Shown: piece by piece, positions 39,072 to 48,135 of the stretch | Numbering within the stretch: the first letter of the stretch is position 1 | How the letters are laid out: each line of letters begins with the position of its first letter | Assembly (NCBI GenBank): GCA_002329295.1 | Contig: DCTT01000018.1 | Location: 33,654 to 97,653, forward strand | Length of the DNA stretch: 64,000 nt | Source of the DNA: Eubacteriaceae bacterium UBA1433 | Lineage (GTDB): Bacteria; Bacillota; Clostridia; Eubacteriales; UBA1433 | Direction: 5' to 3' | Program-made: the position numbers and the translations under genes | Notes under the pieces: generated by a model | What the model was told of the DNA's origin: nothing | The model's input: only the letters and a program-made list of their open reading frames with translations | Database searches by the model: none

Positions 39072-39977
39072 ATGCATAAGGTAGTTGGAATAAAATTTAA
39101 AGCAACAGGAAAAATATATTATTTTGATCCGATGCAGGTTTTTTTGTGCAAAGGAGATTTTGCCATTGTGGAAACAGCACGTGGCGTGGAATATGGAGAG
39201 GCGGTAACGGATATTAAGGAAGTGACGGAAGAAGAATTGGTGGCGCCGCTTAAACCTGTCCTTCGAAAAGCCACCGCACAAGATGCCACGGCGTATGCGG
39301 AAAATAAAGAACAAGCCAAGGAGGCTCTTGTTATTTGCGAAGAAAATATACAGAAGCATCAGTTAGAGATGAAGCTCATTGATGCAGAGTATACCTTTGA
39401 CAAAACGAAAATCATTTTTTATTTTACCGCTGACGGTAGAATTGACTTTCGTGAATTGGTCAAAGATTTGGCGGCGATTTTTAGAATTCGCATTGAACTC
39501 AGACAAATCGGCGTAAGAGATGAAACAAAACTATATGAAAGTTTGGGGCCTTGCGGCAGGCCAATCTGTTGTTCGCAATGGCTGGGAGATTTTAATCCCG
39601 TATCCATCAAAATGGCAAAAGAACAAAACTTATCGCTCAATCCCAGCAAAATATCAGGCATTTGCGGCCGATTGCTTTGTTGTTTAAAATATGAATATGA
39701 CATGTATCGCAGCGAGGCAAAGACGCTTTTGCCTGCCGGCGCAAAAGTAATGACGGCAGACGGAGAAGGGGTTGTGGAAAAGGTCAATGTACTCGCACGA
39801 ACGCTGCAAGTCAGATTACGGGAAGGTGAAAACATTGTCCGCGAATATAAGAACGATGACGTAAAGCTTTTAGGAAATGTTGCAGAGCTTAAACGCTTGC
39901 GACAGATAGATTATGAAGATTTGACAAAAGAAGAAATCAGAGAACTGGAGCGACTGGAGAGAGAATTCGGCAATTAA
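39072..39977 (+). CDS. ricT: PSP1-domain protein RicT (YaaT)
   Basis: A 301-residue protein of the PSP1/RicT family. In Bacillus, RicT joins RicA and RicF in a complex with Fe-S clusters that helps RNase Y process mRNAs. Cysteine motifs are prominent: GPCGRPICCSQWL and SGICGRLLCCLKYE, and an FTADGRIDFRELVKDLA stretch is typical. The start is ATG 39072 behind TAGGAGAG, 8 bases after the holB stop. The Bacillus neighbour yabA is absent; a ferredoxin gene occupies the next position. Confidence 0.92.
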   Translation: MHKVVGIKFKATGKIYYFDPMQVFLCKGDFAIVETARGVEYGEAVTDIKEVTEEELVAPLKPVLRKATAQDATAYAENKEQAKEALVICEENIQKHQLEMKLIDAEYTFDKTKIIFYFTADGRIDFRELVKDLAAIFRIRIELRQIGVRDETKLYESLGPCGRPICCSQWLGDFNPVSIKMAKEQNLSLNPSKISGICGRLLCCLKYEYDMYRSEAKTLLPAGAKVMTADGEGVVEKVNVLARTLQVRLREGENIVREYKNDDVKLLGNVAELKRLRQIDYEDLTKEEIRELERLEREFGN

Positions 39978-40000
39978 AATAAAAAAATAACAAGATTCTA

Positions 40001-40029
40001 TTGTGTTTTGCTTTGAATATGGCTATAAT
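40001..40029 (+). promoter_or_regulatory. Promoter of the ferredoxin gene
   Basis: TTGTGT (40001-40006), 17 bases, TATAAT (40024-40029), 42 bases before the ATG. Confidence 0.65.
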
Positions 40030-40071
40030 AAGTTGTGTCAAAATAAAAATCCTTAAGGGGGTAATGAAAAA

Positions 40072-40242
40072 ATGGCATATGTAATTTCTGACGCATGTAT
40101 TTCATGTGGAGCATGTGAAAGCGAATGTCCGGTAGAAGCAATCAGCGAAGGAGCAGGCAAATATGTAATCAATGCTGAAGCTTGTTTGGACTGCGGGGCA
40201 TGTCAGGCTGTGTGTCCGGTAGACGCGCCGCAACCTGAATAA
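40072..40242 (+). CDS. 2[4Fe-4S] ferredoxin
   Basis: A 56-residue clostridial-type ferredoxin with two cluster motifs: CISCGACESECP and CLDCGACQAVCP, each CxxCxxCxxxCP. The size and near-symmetry of the halves are typical of the soluble ferredoxins that carry electrons for pyruvate:ferredoxin oxidoreductase and hydrogenases. It has a strong ribosome site (AAGGGGGTAATG region), its own promoter and its own terminator, so it is a single-gene unit set between ricT and trmN6. Confidence 0.97.
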   Translation: MAYVISDACISCGACESECPVEAISEGAGKYVINAEACLDCGACQAVCPVDAPQPE

Positions 40243-40251
40243 TATAAGACG

Positions 40252-40286
40252 AATAAGACCTCTGCAAAGAGGTCTTATTTTGTTTT
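40252..40286 (+). terminator. Terminator of the ferredoxin gene
   Basis: AATAAGACCTCT (40252-40263) and AGAGGTCTTATT (40268-40279) form a 12-base stem with loop GCAA, followed by TTGTTTT. Confidence 0.85.
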
Positions 40287-40311
40287 CGGGCAAAATAAGC
40301 GAGGGAAAATT

Positions 40312-41055
40312 GTGAGTGAAAAATACAGAATCGACGATTTGCAAACAGGAGGACGAATGCTAAAGCAAAATAAAGAATTGTTTTGTTTTGGTATCGATGC
40401 GGTGTTGCTGGCAAATTATGCGGCGAACTTTGTTCAAAAAGAACATAAAGTCATGGATCTGGGTTGCGGAAACGGCATCATCCCGGTGTTGCTCAGCGCC
40501 AAATGCGCTGCCGGACAAATTGACGGCGTTGAATTGAATAAAGAATCCGCAATGCTGGCAAAAGAAAATATTGCATTAAACCGCTTGCAACATCGTCTGA
40601 ATATATTTTGCGGAGATTTACGAGACTATGCAGAGCCGTGGCAGAAAACAAGATATGATGTGGTGGTGTCTAATCCGCCCTATATCAAGTGTGCCGACGG
40701 GAAAATCAACAATAAGGTATCTCTCGCTGCGGCAAAGCATGAGCTGACCTGTACGTTAGCGGATGTTCTTCTTTGCGCTCAGCGACTGCTCAAAGCAGGA
40801 GGCAGCTTTATCATGATTCACAGGACACAACGTTTGGCGGAAATTATAGAAAAAATGAAACAAAACCATGTCGAGCCAAAGGAACTGCTGTTGGTTTATC
40901 CCAAAGCGGGCAAAAAATCAAACCTGTTTTTAATAAGAGGCATCAAAGGAGCGAAAGAGTGGATAAATGTATTGCCGCCCCTTTTTATATATGATGAACA
41001 AGGACAGTACACGGATGAATTCAAGGCCTTTTGTCGTCAAAATAATGAAAGCTAA
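40312..41055 (+). CDS. trmN6: tRNA1(Val) adenine-N6 methyltransferase-like protein
   Basis: A 247-residue SAM-dependent methyltransferase of the YabB/TrmN6 family, which methylates adenosine 37 of tRNA-Val in relatives. The SAM loop is VMDLGCGNGIIPVLLS and the adenine-N6 catalytic motif is SNPPYIK. The N-terminal LKQNKELFCFGIDAVLLANY is characteristic. It starts with GTG behind GAGGGAAAAT. The position after ricT matches Bacillus yabB, apart from the inserted ferredoxin. The exact tRNA target is inferred from the family. Confidence 0.87.
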   Translation: MSEKYRIDDLQTGGRMLKQNKELFCFGIDAVLLANYAANFVQKEHKVMDLGCGNGIIPVLLSAKCAAGQIDGVELNKESAMLAKENIALNRLQHRLNIFCGDLRDYAEPWQKTRYDVVVSNPPYIKCADGKINNKVSLAAAKHELTCTLADVLLCAQRLLKAGGSFIMIHRTQRLAEIIEKMKQNHVEPKELLLVYPKAGKKSNLFLIRGIKGAKEWINVLPPLFIYDEQGQYTDEFKAFCRQNNES

Positions 41056-41235
41056 CAGACTATGTACAGGGCGCTTTTTCTGAAGTTTCGGATGAAAACG
41101 GATAAAATGTATATTTTGCGAAAACATAAAAGAACACCGCCATTTGAAAGTGCGTAAAATAAGGATAATGAAAGATACATGAACGCATAATCTAACTTTA
41201 TGATATAATAAAGCAGATTATGACGGAGGAACAAA

Positions 41236-42825
41236 ATGGCGTATTTAGCAACTTACCGAAAATACAGACCCAGGACATTTGCCGATATCATTGGACAAGA
41301 ACATATTACCACGACACTGAAAAATCAAATCAAAGCGGGGCAAATTTCTCATGCCTATTTGTTTTGCGGTATTCGAGGAACCGGCAAAACTTCTGCGGCA
41401 AAAGTGTTTGCCAAGGCGTTGAATTGTTTAAACCCGAATGAACAGGAACCCTGTGGCGTTTGTTCGTGCTGTGTGGCCAACGAGTCGGATGCGATGGCAG
41501 ACACCATCGAAATGGATGCCGCCTCCAATCGAGGCATTGAAGAGATTCGACAGATCAAAGAAAGCGTCAAATATCCGCCGGCCATGGGCGCCTACAAAAT
41601 TTATATTATTGACGAAGTGCATATGTTGACTATGGAGGCCTTTAACGCATTGCTCAAAACGTTGGAAGAACCGCCGCAAAATGTGGTGTTTATCTTGGCG
41701 ACTACCGAGTCGCACAGGTTGCCTTATACGATTGTTTCGAGAACACAACGGTATGATTTTCGCCGCCTTCGCTTGGAGCAGATTCAAAGTCATATTGAAA
41801 CAATTTGCAAAAATGAAGGCATTGCCATTGAAGAAAGAGCGGCAAACCGCATTGCGTTGCTTGCGGAAGGGGCAATGCGAGATGCGTTAAGCCTGCTTGA
41901 CAAGTGTATTGCCTATGCTTTTGAAACCGTGATTACAACATCCGTGGTGGATACGGTGACAGGACGAGCGGATGATAAAATGGTTTTAGAGATGATGAGA
42001 GCATTGTTTGCAAGACGAACGGAAGAGCTGTTTGCCTTAATTCAACAGTCGTTTAATGGCGGAAGCGATGCGGCGACACTGTTGGGAACGATGATTGCTT
42101 GTTTGCGCGATATGATTATTGTGCATATGCCCTTAGAAGCGCATTCCATGTTGTTAAGGGACGAAGATACTGTTTCGCAAATGAAGGCGTTTTCTGAATT
42201 TGTATCGCAAAAAGAACTGATAAGAGCATTCGATATTCTCATTGAGGCCCAGAGCAAGATGCCGTTTTCATCGGCGCCGCGTTATGTGTTGGAATGTGCT
42301 TTACTCAAAGCGATGCAACACGAAACAGAGAGAGTATTACAGCCGCAGCCGATAAAGTCAATATCGACCGAGCAGACAAAGCCTGCATTCATTGAGCAAA
42401 ATTCGGCGGCTATGACAGAGGAATTGACAAATACGGTCAGGGAAACAAAAGAGTCCGCAGAAAGAAAAAAAATCGCATCTGAAAAAGAAGAGGAAGAAAA
42501 ACAACAAGAGACAATCGATGATGAAGAGCCTCAGTCGCTAAAAAAGAAGATTGTAGCGGAATTGAGTAAAAAATCGCCTTTTATTGCGCTTGGCGTGGAA
42601 AATGCGGATTTGATCATAGAAAAAAATCGACTGATAATGCTGTTGGCGCCTAACGATTATAGGCTGATAGGGGATGATACGCGACTGCGCGCAGATGTAG
42701 TGCTTGCGGCCAGGCAGCAATTTGCGCAGGGTGAAGAAATCGAAGTAGAAATCAAAGTAAAAGAAAGAGATGCCGAAGAAGAATTTAAAGAAATTATCGG
42801 CGATATTTTAATCATAGAAGAATAG
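41236..42825 (+). CDS. dnaX: DNA polymerase III, gamma/tau subunit
   Basis: The ATPase core of the replicative clamp loader. The 529 residues carry Walker A GIRGTGKTSAAK, a four-Cys zinc module (CLNPNEQEPCGVCSCC), Walker B IIDEVHML, sensor ATTESHRLPYTIVSRTQ, then a collar domain and a charged linker (about residues 400-440, rich in Glu/Lys) before the C-terminal tau-like part. A TATAAT at 41204-41209 may be its -10, but I find no good -35. It heads the dnaX-ebfC-recR cluster, with 11 bases to the next gene. No frameshift slippery run is obvious, so a separate gamma form is not evident. Confidence 0.95.
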   Translation: MAYLATYRKYRPRTFADIIGQEHITTTLKNQIKAGQISHAYLFCGIRGTGKTSAAKVFAKALNCLNPNEQEPCGVCSCCVANESDAMADTIEMDAASNRGIEEIRQIKESVKYPPAMGAYKIYIIDEVHMLTMEAFNALLKTLEEPPQNVVFILATTESHRLPYTIVSRTQRYDFRRLRLEQIQSHIETICKNEGIAIEERAANRIALLAEGAMRDALSLLDKCIAYAFETVITTSVVDTVTGRADDKMVLEMMRALFARRTEELFALIQQSFNGGSDAATLLGTMIACLRDMIIVHMPLEAHSMLLRDEDTVSQMKAFSEFVSQKELIRAFDILIEAQSKMPFSSAPRYVLECALLKAMQHETERVLQPQPIKSISTEQTKPAFIEQNSAAMTEELTNTVRETKESAERKKIASEKEEEEKQQETIDDEEPQSLKKKIVAELSKKSPFIALGVENADLIIEKNRLIMLLAPNDYRLIGDDTRLRADVVLAARQQFAQGEEIEVEIKVKERDAEEEFKEIIGDILIIEE

Positions 42826-42836
42826 GAGAAAAAAGA

Positions 42837-43181
42837 ATGGCAAAAGGAAAATTTAGAGGCGGGATGCCGGCAGGAAATATGAACAACCTGCTGAAACAAG
42901 CGCAAAAAATGCAGCAGCAAGCACAACAAGCTCAACAAGAGTTGGAGCAAAGTGAATTTGTTGTGTCCAGCGGCGGCGGTATGGTAGAAGTGGTCATCAA
43001 CGGAAAAAAAGAAGTTACCTCCTTAAAAATTAATCCGGAAATTGTGGACAAAGAGGATGTGGAGATGTTGGAAGACATGTTGCTTGCTGCACTGAGTGCC
43101 GCTGTTGCGGAAGTGAATAAAGCCATGGAAGAAAAATTTGCTTTTGCGCAGGGGCTTGGCGGCGGGATGGGAATGTTTTAA
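42837..43181 (+). CDS. ebfC: YbaB/EbfC-family nucleoid-associated protein
   Basis: A 114-residue DNA-binding protein of the YbaB/EbfC family, forming tweezer-like dimers on DNA. It has a Gly-rich start, a Gln/Lys coiled region (MNNLLKQAQKMQQQAQQAQQ), then VSSGGGMVEVVINGKKEVTSL, and a Gly/Met-rich tail. It sits between dnaX and recR, abutting recR with no gap, which is its invariant position across bacteria. Confidence 0.94.
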   Translation: MAKGKFRGGMPAGNMNNLLKQAQKMQQQAQQAQQELEQSEFVVSSGGGMVEVVINGKKEVTSLKINPEIVDKEDVEMLEDMLLAALSAAVAEVNKAMEEKFAFAQGLGGGMGMF

Positions 43182-43781
43182 ATGTCTTATTATATTCAGC
43201 CGTTAAAAAATTTAATTACCGAATTTGCAAAAATGCCAGGCATTGGGCGCAAGAGCGCTCAAAGGCTTGCTTATTATGTGTTATCATTGGACGATAACCA
43301 GGCGTTGGCGCTTGCAAGGGCCATTGAAAAGCTCAAAGAAGAAGTGCATCTATGCCCCAAATGTTTTAATATCACCGATTTAGAAGTGTGCGAAATTTGC
43401 ACTTCGCCCAAACGTGAACAAAGTACGGTTTGTGTGGTGGAAAATCCGAAAGATATTATTGCGATCGAAAAGACGAGAGAATATCGAGGGCTGTATCATG
43501 TGTTGCACGGGGTGATTTCGCCCATGGACGGAGTGGGTCCTGAAGACATTAAAGTAAAAGAACTGCTGGTGCGTCTCGGTGAAGTCAATGCAGAAGAAGT
43601 GATTTTGGCAATGAATCCCAATATTGAGGGGGAGGCTACGGCAATGTATCTTTCCCGTCTCATTAAGCCTTTGGGCATCAAAGTCACGCGACTTGCAAGA
43701 GGAATCCCCATGGGAGGAGAGCTGGAATTTGCCGATGAATATACCTTGGTCAGCGCTTTGAAAGGAAGAGTAGAGATCTAA
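43182..43781 (+). CDS. recR: Recombination protein RecR
   Basis: Works with RecO and RecF to load RecA on gapped DNA. The 199 residues have the N-terminal helix-hairpin-helix (MPGIGRKSAQRLAYYVL), a four-Cys zinc finger (CPKCFNITDLEVCEICTSP), and a TOPRIM domain (VCVVENPKDIIAIE, MNPNIEGEAT). Length and order are standard. It directly abuts ebfC and is followed immediately by polA. Confidence 0.96.
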   Translation: MSYYIQPLKNLITEFAKMPGIGRKSAQRLAYYVLSLDDNQALALARAIEKLKEEVHLCPKCFNITDLEVCEICTSPKREQSTVCVVENPKDIIAIEKTREYRGLYHVLHGVISPMDGVGPEDIKVKELLVRLGEVNAEEVILAMNPNIEGEATAMYLSRLIKPLGIKVTRLARGIPMGGELEFADEYTLVSALKGRVEI

Positions 43782-46412
43782 ATGAAAAAGCTCATCGTTA
43801 TTGATTCGTATTCATTGATCTATAAAGCGTTTTATGCCATTCGCGACATGCGTACCTCTACGCAGATACCCACCAATGCGATACATGGCTTTACCAATAT
43901 GCTCATCAAGATTTTAAAAGAAGAGGCTCCCGCCTATTTGTATGCGGCCTTTGATCCGAAAGGGGAGACTTTTCGTCATAAGGCCGATGAGAGCTACAAA
44001 GCCACACGACAAAAAATGCCGGACGAACTGCGGCAGCAAATTCCTTATATTAAGCGAATTTTGGAAGCGTTGGGCATTGTCATTATAGAGGAGCAAGGCT
44101 ATGAGGCTGACGATGTATTGGGTACGTTTTCGAAAATTGCCTTGGAGCAAGATGTAAGTTGCATTCTTGTTTCGGGCGATAAGGACAGTTTTCAGCTTGC
44201 CAACGAAAACACAATCATTTTTTATGCAAAACGCGGAGTCAGTGACGTTGTTGTTGTAGATGAGGCCTACATACAAAAGGAATATCAGCTACGCCCCTGT
44301 CAGCTTATTGACGTAAAGGCGCTGATGGGGGACAAGTCCGACAATATTGCCGGCATTGCGGGTATTGGAGAAAAAACCGCCCGCGCTTTGGTGGAAGAAT
44401 ACGGGTCTTTGGATAAAATATATCAACGTATTGATGAAGTAAGCAGTGTGCGCATCAAAGAAAAACTTCTTGCAGGGAAAGAGATTGCGTATCAAAGCAG
44501 GTATCTGGCGGAAATTTGCAAAGAGGTTCCTTTATCTGAACCATTGCAACCTTATGGCGGCATTGCCGACGAAGAAGCTTTGCTGTCGGTGTTAGAAGAG
44601 TTGGAGATGAAAAATACCATCGCACGTTTGGGACTGAAAAAGGAAACGGAAGAAGCAGCGACCTTAGGTCAGGAGGAGCTTGATTATGTGCGATTGGACG
44701 AAAAAAACTTTGTAAGAGCGGAAAATGAGGCGCAAAACAGTAAGCGGATTTATGTGTACTATGAAACGGATGCAACCGAGATTGGCCTGATAGCTTTCGC
44801 TTGCAAAAAAGAGACGTATATTGTTGAGTCATCCGATTTGCCTTTATTGCAAAAAACGGTAAGAATGCTTGCGGAAAACGGCAAAAAATTGGTGTTGCAC
44901 GATGTGAAAAATTTTATTTTTGCCGTTCGCCAATCGGCTGTGTTAGAACAGGTGTCCTTTGATGTGTATTTGGCTGCTTATGTGCTGGATGCAACGGATG
45001 CTTCCTACAATCTCGGAGCGTTGAGCAGACAGTATTTGGGAGAAGAGATTGAAGCAGTGAAAGGCGGTGGACAAATCAGTTTTTTGCAAAACGAGGAAGA
45101 GCAAATGCAAAAAATATGTCGCTGTGTCCGCGCCATTGCAAAACTGGCTGAATTATTTGAAAAAAGATTGCAAGAAATAGAAGCGGATGCACTATATAAC
45201 GAAATTGAGCTGCCTTTAGCCAATGTGTTGGCGCAGATGCAAGCTGAGGGCATTACTATAGACACGAAACAACTGCAAGAGGCAGGGGATGAGCTGGATG
45301 AGCAAATTGCTCAATTGGAAAAAGAAATCAGAATACTGGGCGGTAAAGATGAATCTTTTAATGTCAACTCACCGAAACAGCTTTCTGTGTTATTATTTGA
45401 AGAGTTGGGACTCCCTGCAAAAAAGAAGACCAAGACGGGATATTCTACGGATATTGAAGTATTGGAATCCTTGTTGCATCAGCATCCGATTATCGAAAAA
45501 ATTATTGAATTGCGCAAGGCTGCCAAGCTTAACAGCACTTATATCAAAGGATTGTTGCCTTTGATTGACCGGGAAACGTCAAAAATTCATACGACATTCA
45601 ATCAGACGATTACCACTACGGGACGAATTTCGTCTTCAGAACCCAACTTGCAAAACATTCCTATTCGGAGCCAAGAAGGCAGATTGTTGCGCAAAGCTTT
45701 TGCGGCGAAAGACGAAAATCATTTGTTGATTGATGCGGACTACTCTCAAATCGAGTTGCGTGTATTGGCGGATATTGCAAATGACGAGTCGTTTATTGCC
45801 TCGTTTTTAAATGATGAAGACATTCATGCTCGCACGGCCTCGGAAGTATTTCATGTACCGCTGGATATGGTAACGAGCACCATGCGCAGCAAGGCAAAGG
45901 CAGTGAATTTTGGCATTATCTATGGTATTAGCGATTTTGGTCTTGCCAAAAATCTGCATATCAGCCGCGTTGAGGCAAAACAATATATTGATACTTATTT
46001 GTCCTACCATGAAGGGGTGAGGGAGTACATGAAATCAATCGTGGAATTTGCTCGACAAAACGGCTATGTGGAAACAAAATTTAAACGCAGGCGCATGATT
46101 GCCAAAATCAACGACCGAAACTTTAATGAACGGAGTTTTGCTGAACGGACAGCGCTGAATACCCCCATTCAGGGTACGGCGGCGGATATTATTAAAATTG
46201 CAATGAACGGTGTGTATGACGAGCTGAAAAAAAGGAAGCTGAAAAGTAAATTGATTTTGCAAGTGCATGATGAACTGATTGTTGAGGCGCCTTTGGAAGA
46301 AAAAAAGATTGTGACGGAACTTCTTAAAGAAAAAATGCAAAATGCCGCAAAATTGAAAGTACCTCTCAAGGTGGACATTTGTGCCGGCCACACGTGGTAT
46401 GATTGCAAATAG
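43782..46412 (+). CDS. polA: DNA polymerase I
   Basis: A repair and Okazaki-maturation polymerase of 876 residues: N-terminal 5'-3' exonuclease (IDSYSLIYKAFYA, GYEADDVLGTFSK, VSGDKDSFQL, GDKSDNIAGIAGIGEKTA), a central 3'-5' exonuclease-like domain, and the C-terminal polymerase (NLQNIPIRS, DADYSQIELRVLAD, KAVNFGIIYG, LQVHDELIVE). The central domain has lost its metal ligands: the DxE position reads YYETD with only the Glu, and the later Asp positions are gone. Proofreading is therefore probably absent, as in other Gram-positive PolA proteins. It abuts recR, and coaE follows 10 bases later. Confidence 0.96.
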   Translation: MKKLIVIDSYSLIYKAFYAIRDMRTSTQIPTNAIHGFTNMLIKILKEEAPAYLYAAFDPKGETFRHKADESYKATRQKMPDELRQQIPYIKRILEALGIVIIEEQGYEADDVLGTFSKIALEQDVSCILVSGDKDSFQLANENTIIFYAKRGVSDVVVVDEAYIQKEYQLRPCQLIDVKALMGDKSDNIAGIAGIGEKTARALVEEYGSLDKIYQRIDEVSSVRIKEKLLAGKEIAYQSRYLAEICKEVPLSEPLQPYGGIADEEALLSVLEELEMKNTIARLGLKKETEEAATLGQEELDYVRLDEKNFVRAENEAQNSKRIYVYYETDATEIGLIAFACKKETYIVESSDLPLLQKTVRMLAENGKKLVLHDVKNFIFAVRQSAVLEQVSFDVYLAAYVLDATDASYNLGALSRQYLGEEIEAVKGGGQISFLQNEEEQMQKICRCVRAIAKLAELFEKRLQEIEADALYNEIELPLANVLAQMQAEGITIDTKQLQEAGDELDEQIAQLEKEIRILGGKDESFNVNSPKQLSVLLFEELGLPAKKKTKTGYSTDIEVLESLLHQHPIIEKIIELRKAAKLNSTYIKGLLPLIDRETSKIHTTFNQTITTTGRISSSEPNLQNIPIRSQEGRLLRKAFAAKDENHLLIDADYSQIELRVLADIANDESFIASFLNDEDIHARTASEVFHVPLDMVTSTMRSKAKAVNFGIIYGISDFGLAKNLHISRVEAKQYIDTYLSYHEGVREYMKSIVEFARQNGYVETKFKRRRMIAKINDRNFNERSFAERTALNTPIQGTAADIIKIAMNGVYDELKKRKLKSKLILQVHDELIVEAPLEEKKIVTELLKEKMQNAAKLKVPLKVDICAGHTWYDCK

Positions 46413-46422
46413 GAGGACAAAC

Positions 46423-47046
46423 ATGCTAAGAATAGGTGTAACCGGATTAATTGCCAGTGGCAAAAGCGTAGTGAGCAAATTGTTGAGCGAGTATACAAAA
46501 TTTCCTATTATCAACGCAGACAGCCTTGCGCGAGAAGCAACTGCAAAAGGCAGTGAAGCTGTTGCGGAAATTGCATTGGAATTCGGTAACGAATATATTA
46601 AGGACGGAGAAATTGATCGATCGCTATTGGCGAAAAAAGTATTTTCGGACGAAGAAGCAAAGAAGCGTTTAAATGCGATTGTACATTATCGTGTGGGAGC
46701 CCGTTATCAGGAATTGTTAGAACGGTATGAAAATATCGGTGTAGAGGGCATTATTTTTGATTGTCCGTTATTGGTGGAGGCAGGGACTGAGGATTTGGCA
46801 GATATTGTGGTGTTGGTTTACAGCAGCCACGAAAGTCAAATGGACAGGCTGATGAACATACGTCATTTATCAAAAGAAGAAGCGGAAATGCGTATTCGTG
46901 TGCAGATACCTTTTGAAGTCCAAAAGAGGTATGCAGATATTGTTGTTGAAAACAATGGAACCATTGATGAATTGAGACAGAAAATGCCGATGTTATTTGA
47001 GCAAATAAAAGAATGTATCTCCGCCAAAAAATCGTTGCATAATTGA
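46423..47046 (+). CDS. coaE: Dephospho-CoA kinase
   Basis: Phosphorylates dephospho-CoA at the 3' hydroxyl, the last step of CoA synthesis. The 207 residues start MLRIGVTGLIASGKSVVSKLL with the P-loop, followed by NADSLARE at the substrate site and FDCPLLVEAG; the lid has the RLMNIRHLSKEEAEMRI pattern. The start is ATG 46423 behind TAGGAGG. It follows polA by 10 bases, as in many Bacillota. The tRNA-Leu promoter begins inside its last codons. Confidence 0.94.
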   Translation: MLRIGVTGLIASGKSVVSKLLSEYTKFPIINADSLAREATAKGSEAVAEIALEFGNEYIKDGEIDRSLLAKKVFSDEEAKKRLNAIVHYRVGARYQELLERYENIGVEGIIFDCPLLVEAGTEDLADIVVLVYSSHESQMDRLMNIRHLSKEEAEMRIRVQIPFEVQKRYADIVVENNGTIDELRQKMPMLFEQIKECISAKKSLHN

Positions 47047-47063
47047 TACAATTCATATATAAT
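47035..47063 (+). promoter_or_regulatory. Promoter of tRNA-Leu
   Basis: TTGCAT (47035-47040) overlaps the end of coaE; a 17-base spacer leads to TATAAT (47058-47063), 17 bases before the mature tRNA 5' end. Confidence 0.7.
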
Positions 47064-47080
47064 ACAATTTGTGACATTTT

Positions 47081-47166
47081 GCGGTTGTGGCGGAATTGGC
47101 AGACGCACCATCTTGAGGGGGTGGCGAGCAACGCTCATGCGGGTTCAAGTCCCGCCGACCGCACCA
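47081..47166 (+). tRNA. tRNA-Leu, anticodon GAG
   Basis: An 86-base class II tRNA. The acceptor GCGGTTG pairs with CGACCGC, the D arm is GGCGGAATTGGCAGACGC, the anticodon stem CCATC/GGTGG encloses TTGAGGG with anticodon GAG, a long variable arm follows, and the T arm is GCGGG-TTCAAGT-CCCGC. The discriminator is A and CCA is encoded. It reads CUC/CUU codons. The long variable arm and the A discriminator are normal for leucine. Confidence 0.95.
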
Positions 47167-47189
47167 AAACGAATGATTGATTGAAAAGG

Positions 47190-47211
47190 TCGCCGATTCG
47201 GCGATTTTTTT
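47190..47211 (+). terminator. Terminator of tRNA-Leu
   Basis: TCGCCGA and TCGGCGA arms (47190-47204) form a GC-rich hairpin running into seven T. Confidence 0.8.
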
Positions 47212-47545
47212 ATTTTGAGATACAAAAATAGAAAAGATAAGATGAACAGCGAAGGACAGTGCGAAATCGGCTGAATGTATGTGCGTACGCGAGGATTATC
47301 CATCGTCTTTGCTCAGGTTTCTTTTCTTTTGCGTAACCCTTGCATAGGTGAGGTTAGCAATGATAGTGGGAAAAATATTATTGGATTAGGTTCACTTCGC
47401 ATAGGAGATGTATCCGTTGTTGTCGCGATAAAACTACCCGCTGCGGGTGGGGTGCTGACAAAGTTTCTTTATTATACTTTAAATATAGAAACTATGGAAG
47501 ATAACAGCTATAATAATTATATGCAAAGGAGAGAAGAAGTAAAAA
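47212..47545. other. Gene-poor spacer before a decayed lipoprotein gene
   Basis: I find no supported gene here. A 94-codon open frame on the forward strand (47275-47559) has no ribosome site and no protein-like composition, so I leave it out. One small GC-rich hairpin, ACCCGC/GCGGGT near 47440, stands out but has no T run. An AGGAGAGAAG ribosome-like site at 47527 belongs to the pseudogene that follows. Confidence 0.4.
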
Positions 47546-48055
47546 ATAAAGAGAATTAAACAGAAGGCTATTTGTGTCATTGTGCTGATTCTTGTTTTGG
47601 CGTTGATGATGTTTGCAGGCTGTGGTTCCGGTACAAACTCGGGTTCGGATACTGGCTCAACAGACACTGCTGCAGAAGAATCGGTTGTAGAGGAAGAGCC
47701 GGTTGCCGAGGAAGGCGGTAAGGGTCATTTTAGCGCTGCGGACATAAGAGCCATCAAGGATCAATTGTCGAAGGAATATGATGCATGATTGTTGAGAGGC
47801 CGTGCTTATGAAGATATCCGCGACAGTTATTTTAAAGGTGTAGATGGCTATTTGTAAATGGATACAGAGACAACTTCACAGTATTACCGGTATGTAATCG
47901 GCACGAATGAAGAGCAGCATGTAAAAGTGACATTCCAAGACTACGGCGATGGCAATAAGACAGCAGCCGGTTACGAATCTTACTTGCCATAAGCGATGAT
48001 GAACTCCATCATGTGCCAATTTGCAAAACCTGTAATGTTTGGTTTCGGCGGATAA
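47546..48055 (+). pseudogene. Decayed small lipoprotein gene
   Basis: One forward frame encodes a lipoprotein signal (ICVIVLILVLALMMFAGCGSG) with lipobox FAGC, an acidic low-complexity linker, and a folded-looking remainder (FSAADIRAIKDQLSKEY, then YEDIRDSYFKGVDGYL, YYRYVIGTNEEQHVKVTFQDYGDGN, ending in MFGFGG). The frame is interrupted by TGA at 47786, TAA at 47855 and TAA at 47990, all without any frameshift, and no normal start codon follows the AGGAGAG site. Without the stops the product would be about 165 residues. I read it as a recent pseudogene by point mutation. A short truncated lipoprotein (to 47788) could still be made. I do not recognise the family. Confidence 0.7.
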
Positions 48056-48135
48056 TAACGCTCTTTGAACCAACAGAAAGACAATGAAAACTGCAAAGTT
48101 TGCATCAATATGAAAATTGAAAGGAGTATCAACAA

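Noticed and set aside
41056..41235. Possible SRP (4.5S/scr) RNA upstream of dnaX, as in Bacillus
   Set aside because: The 180-base gap is AT-rich and lacks the GGAA-type tetraloop helix and GC content of an SRP RNA.
47275..47559. A 94-codon forward frame after the tRNA
   Set aside because: It has no ribosome site, crosses the control region of the pseudogene and has no protein-like pattern.
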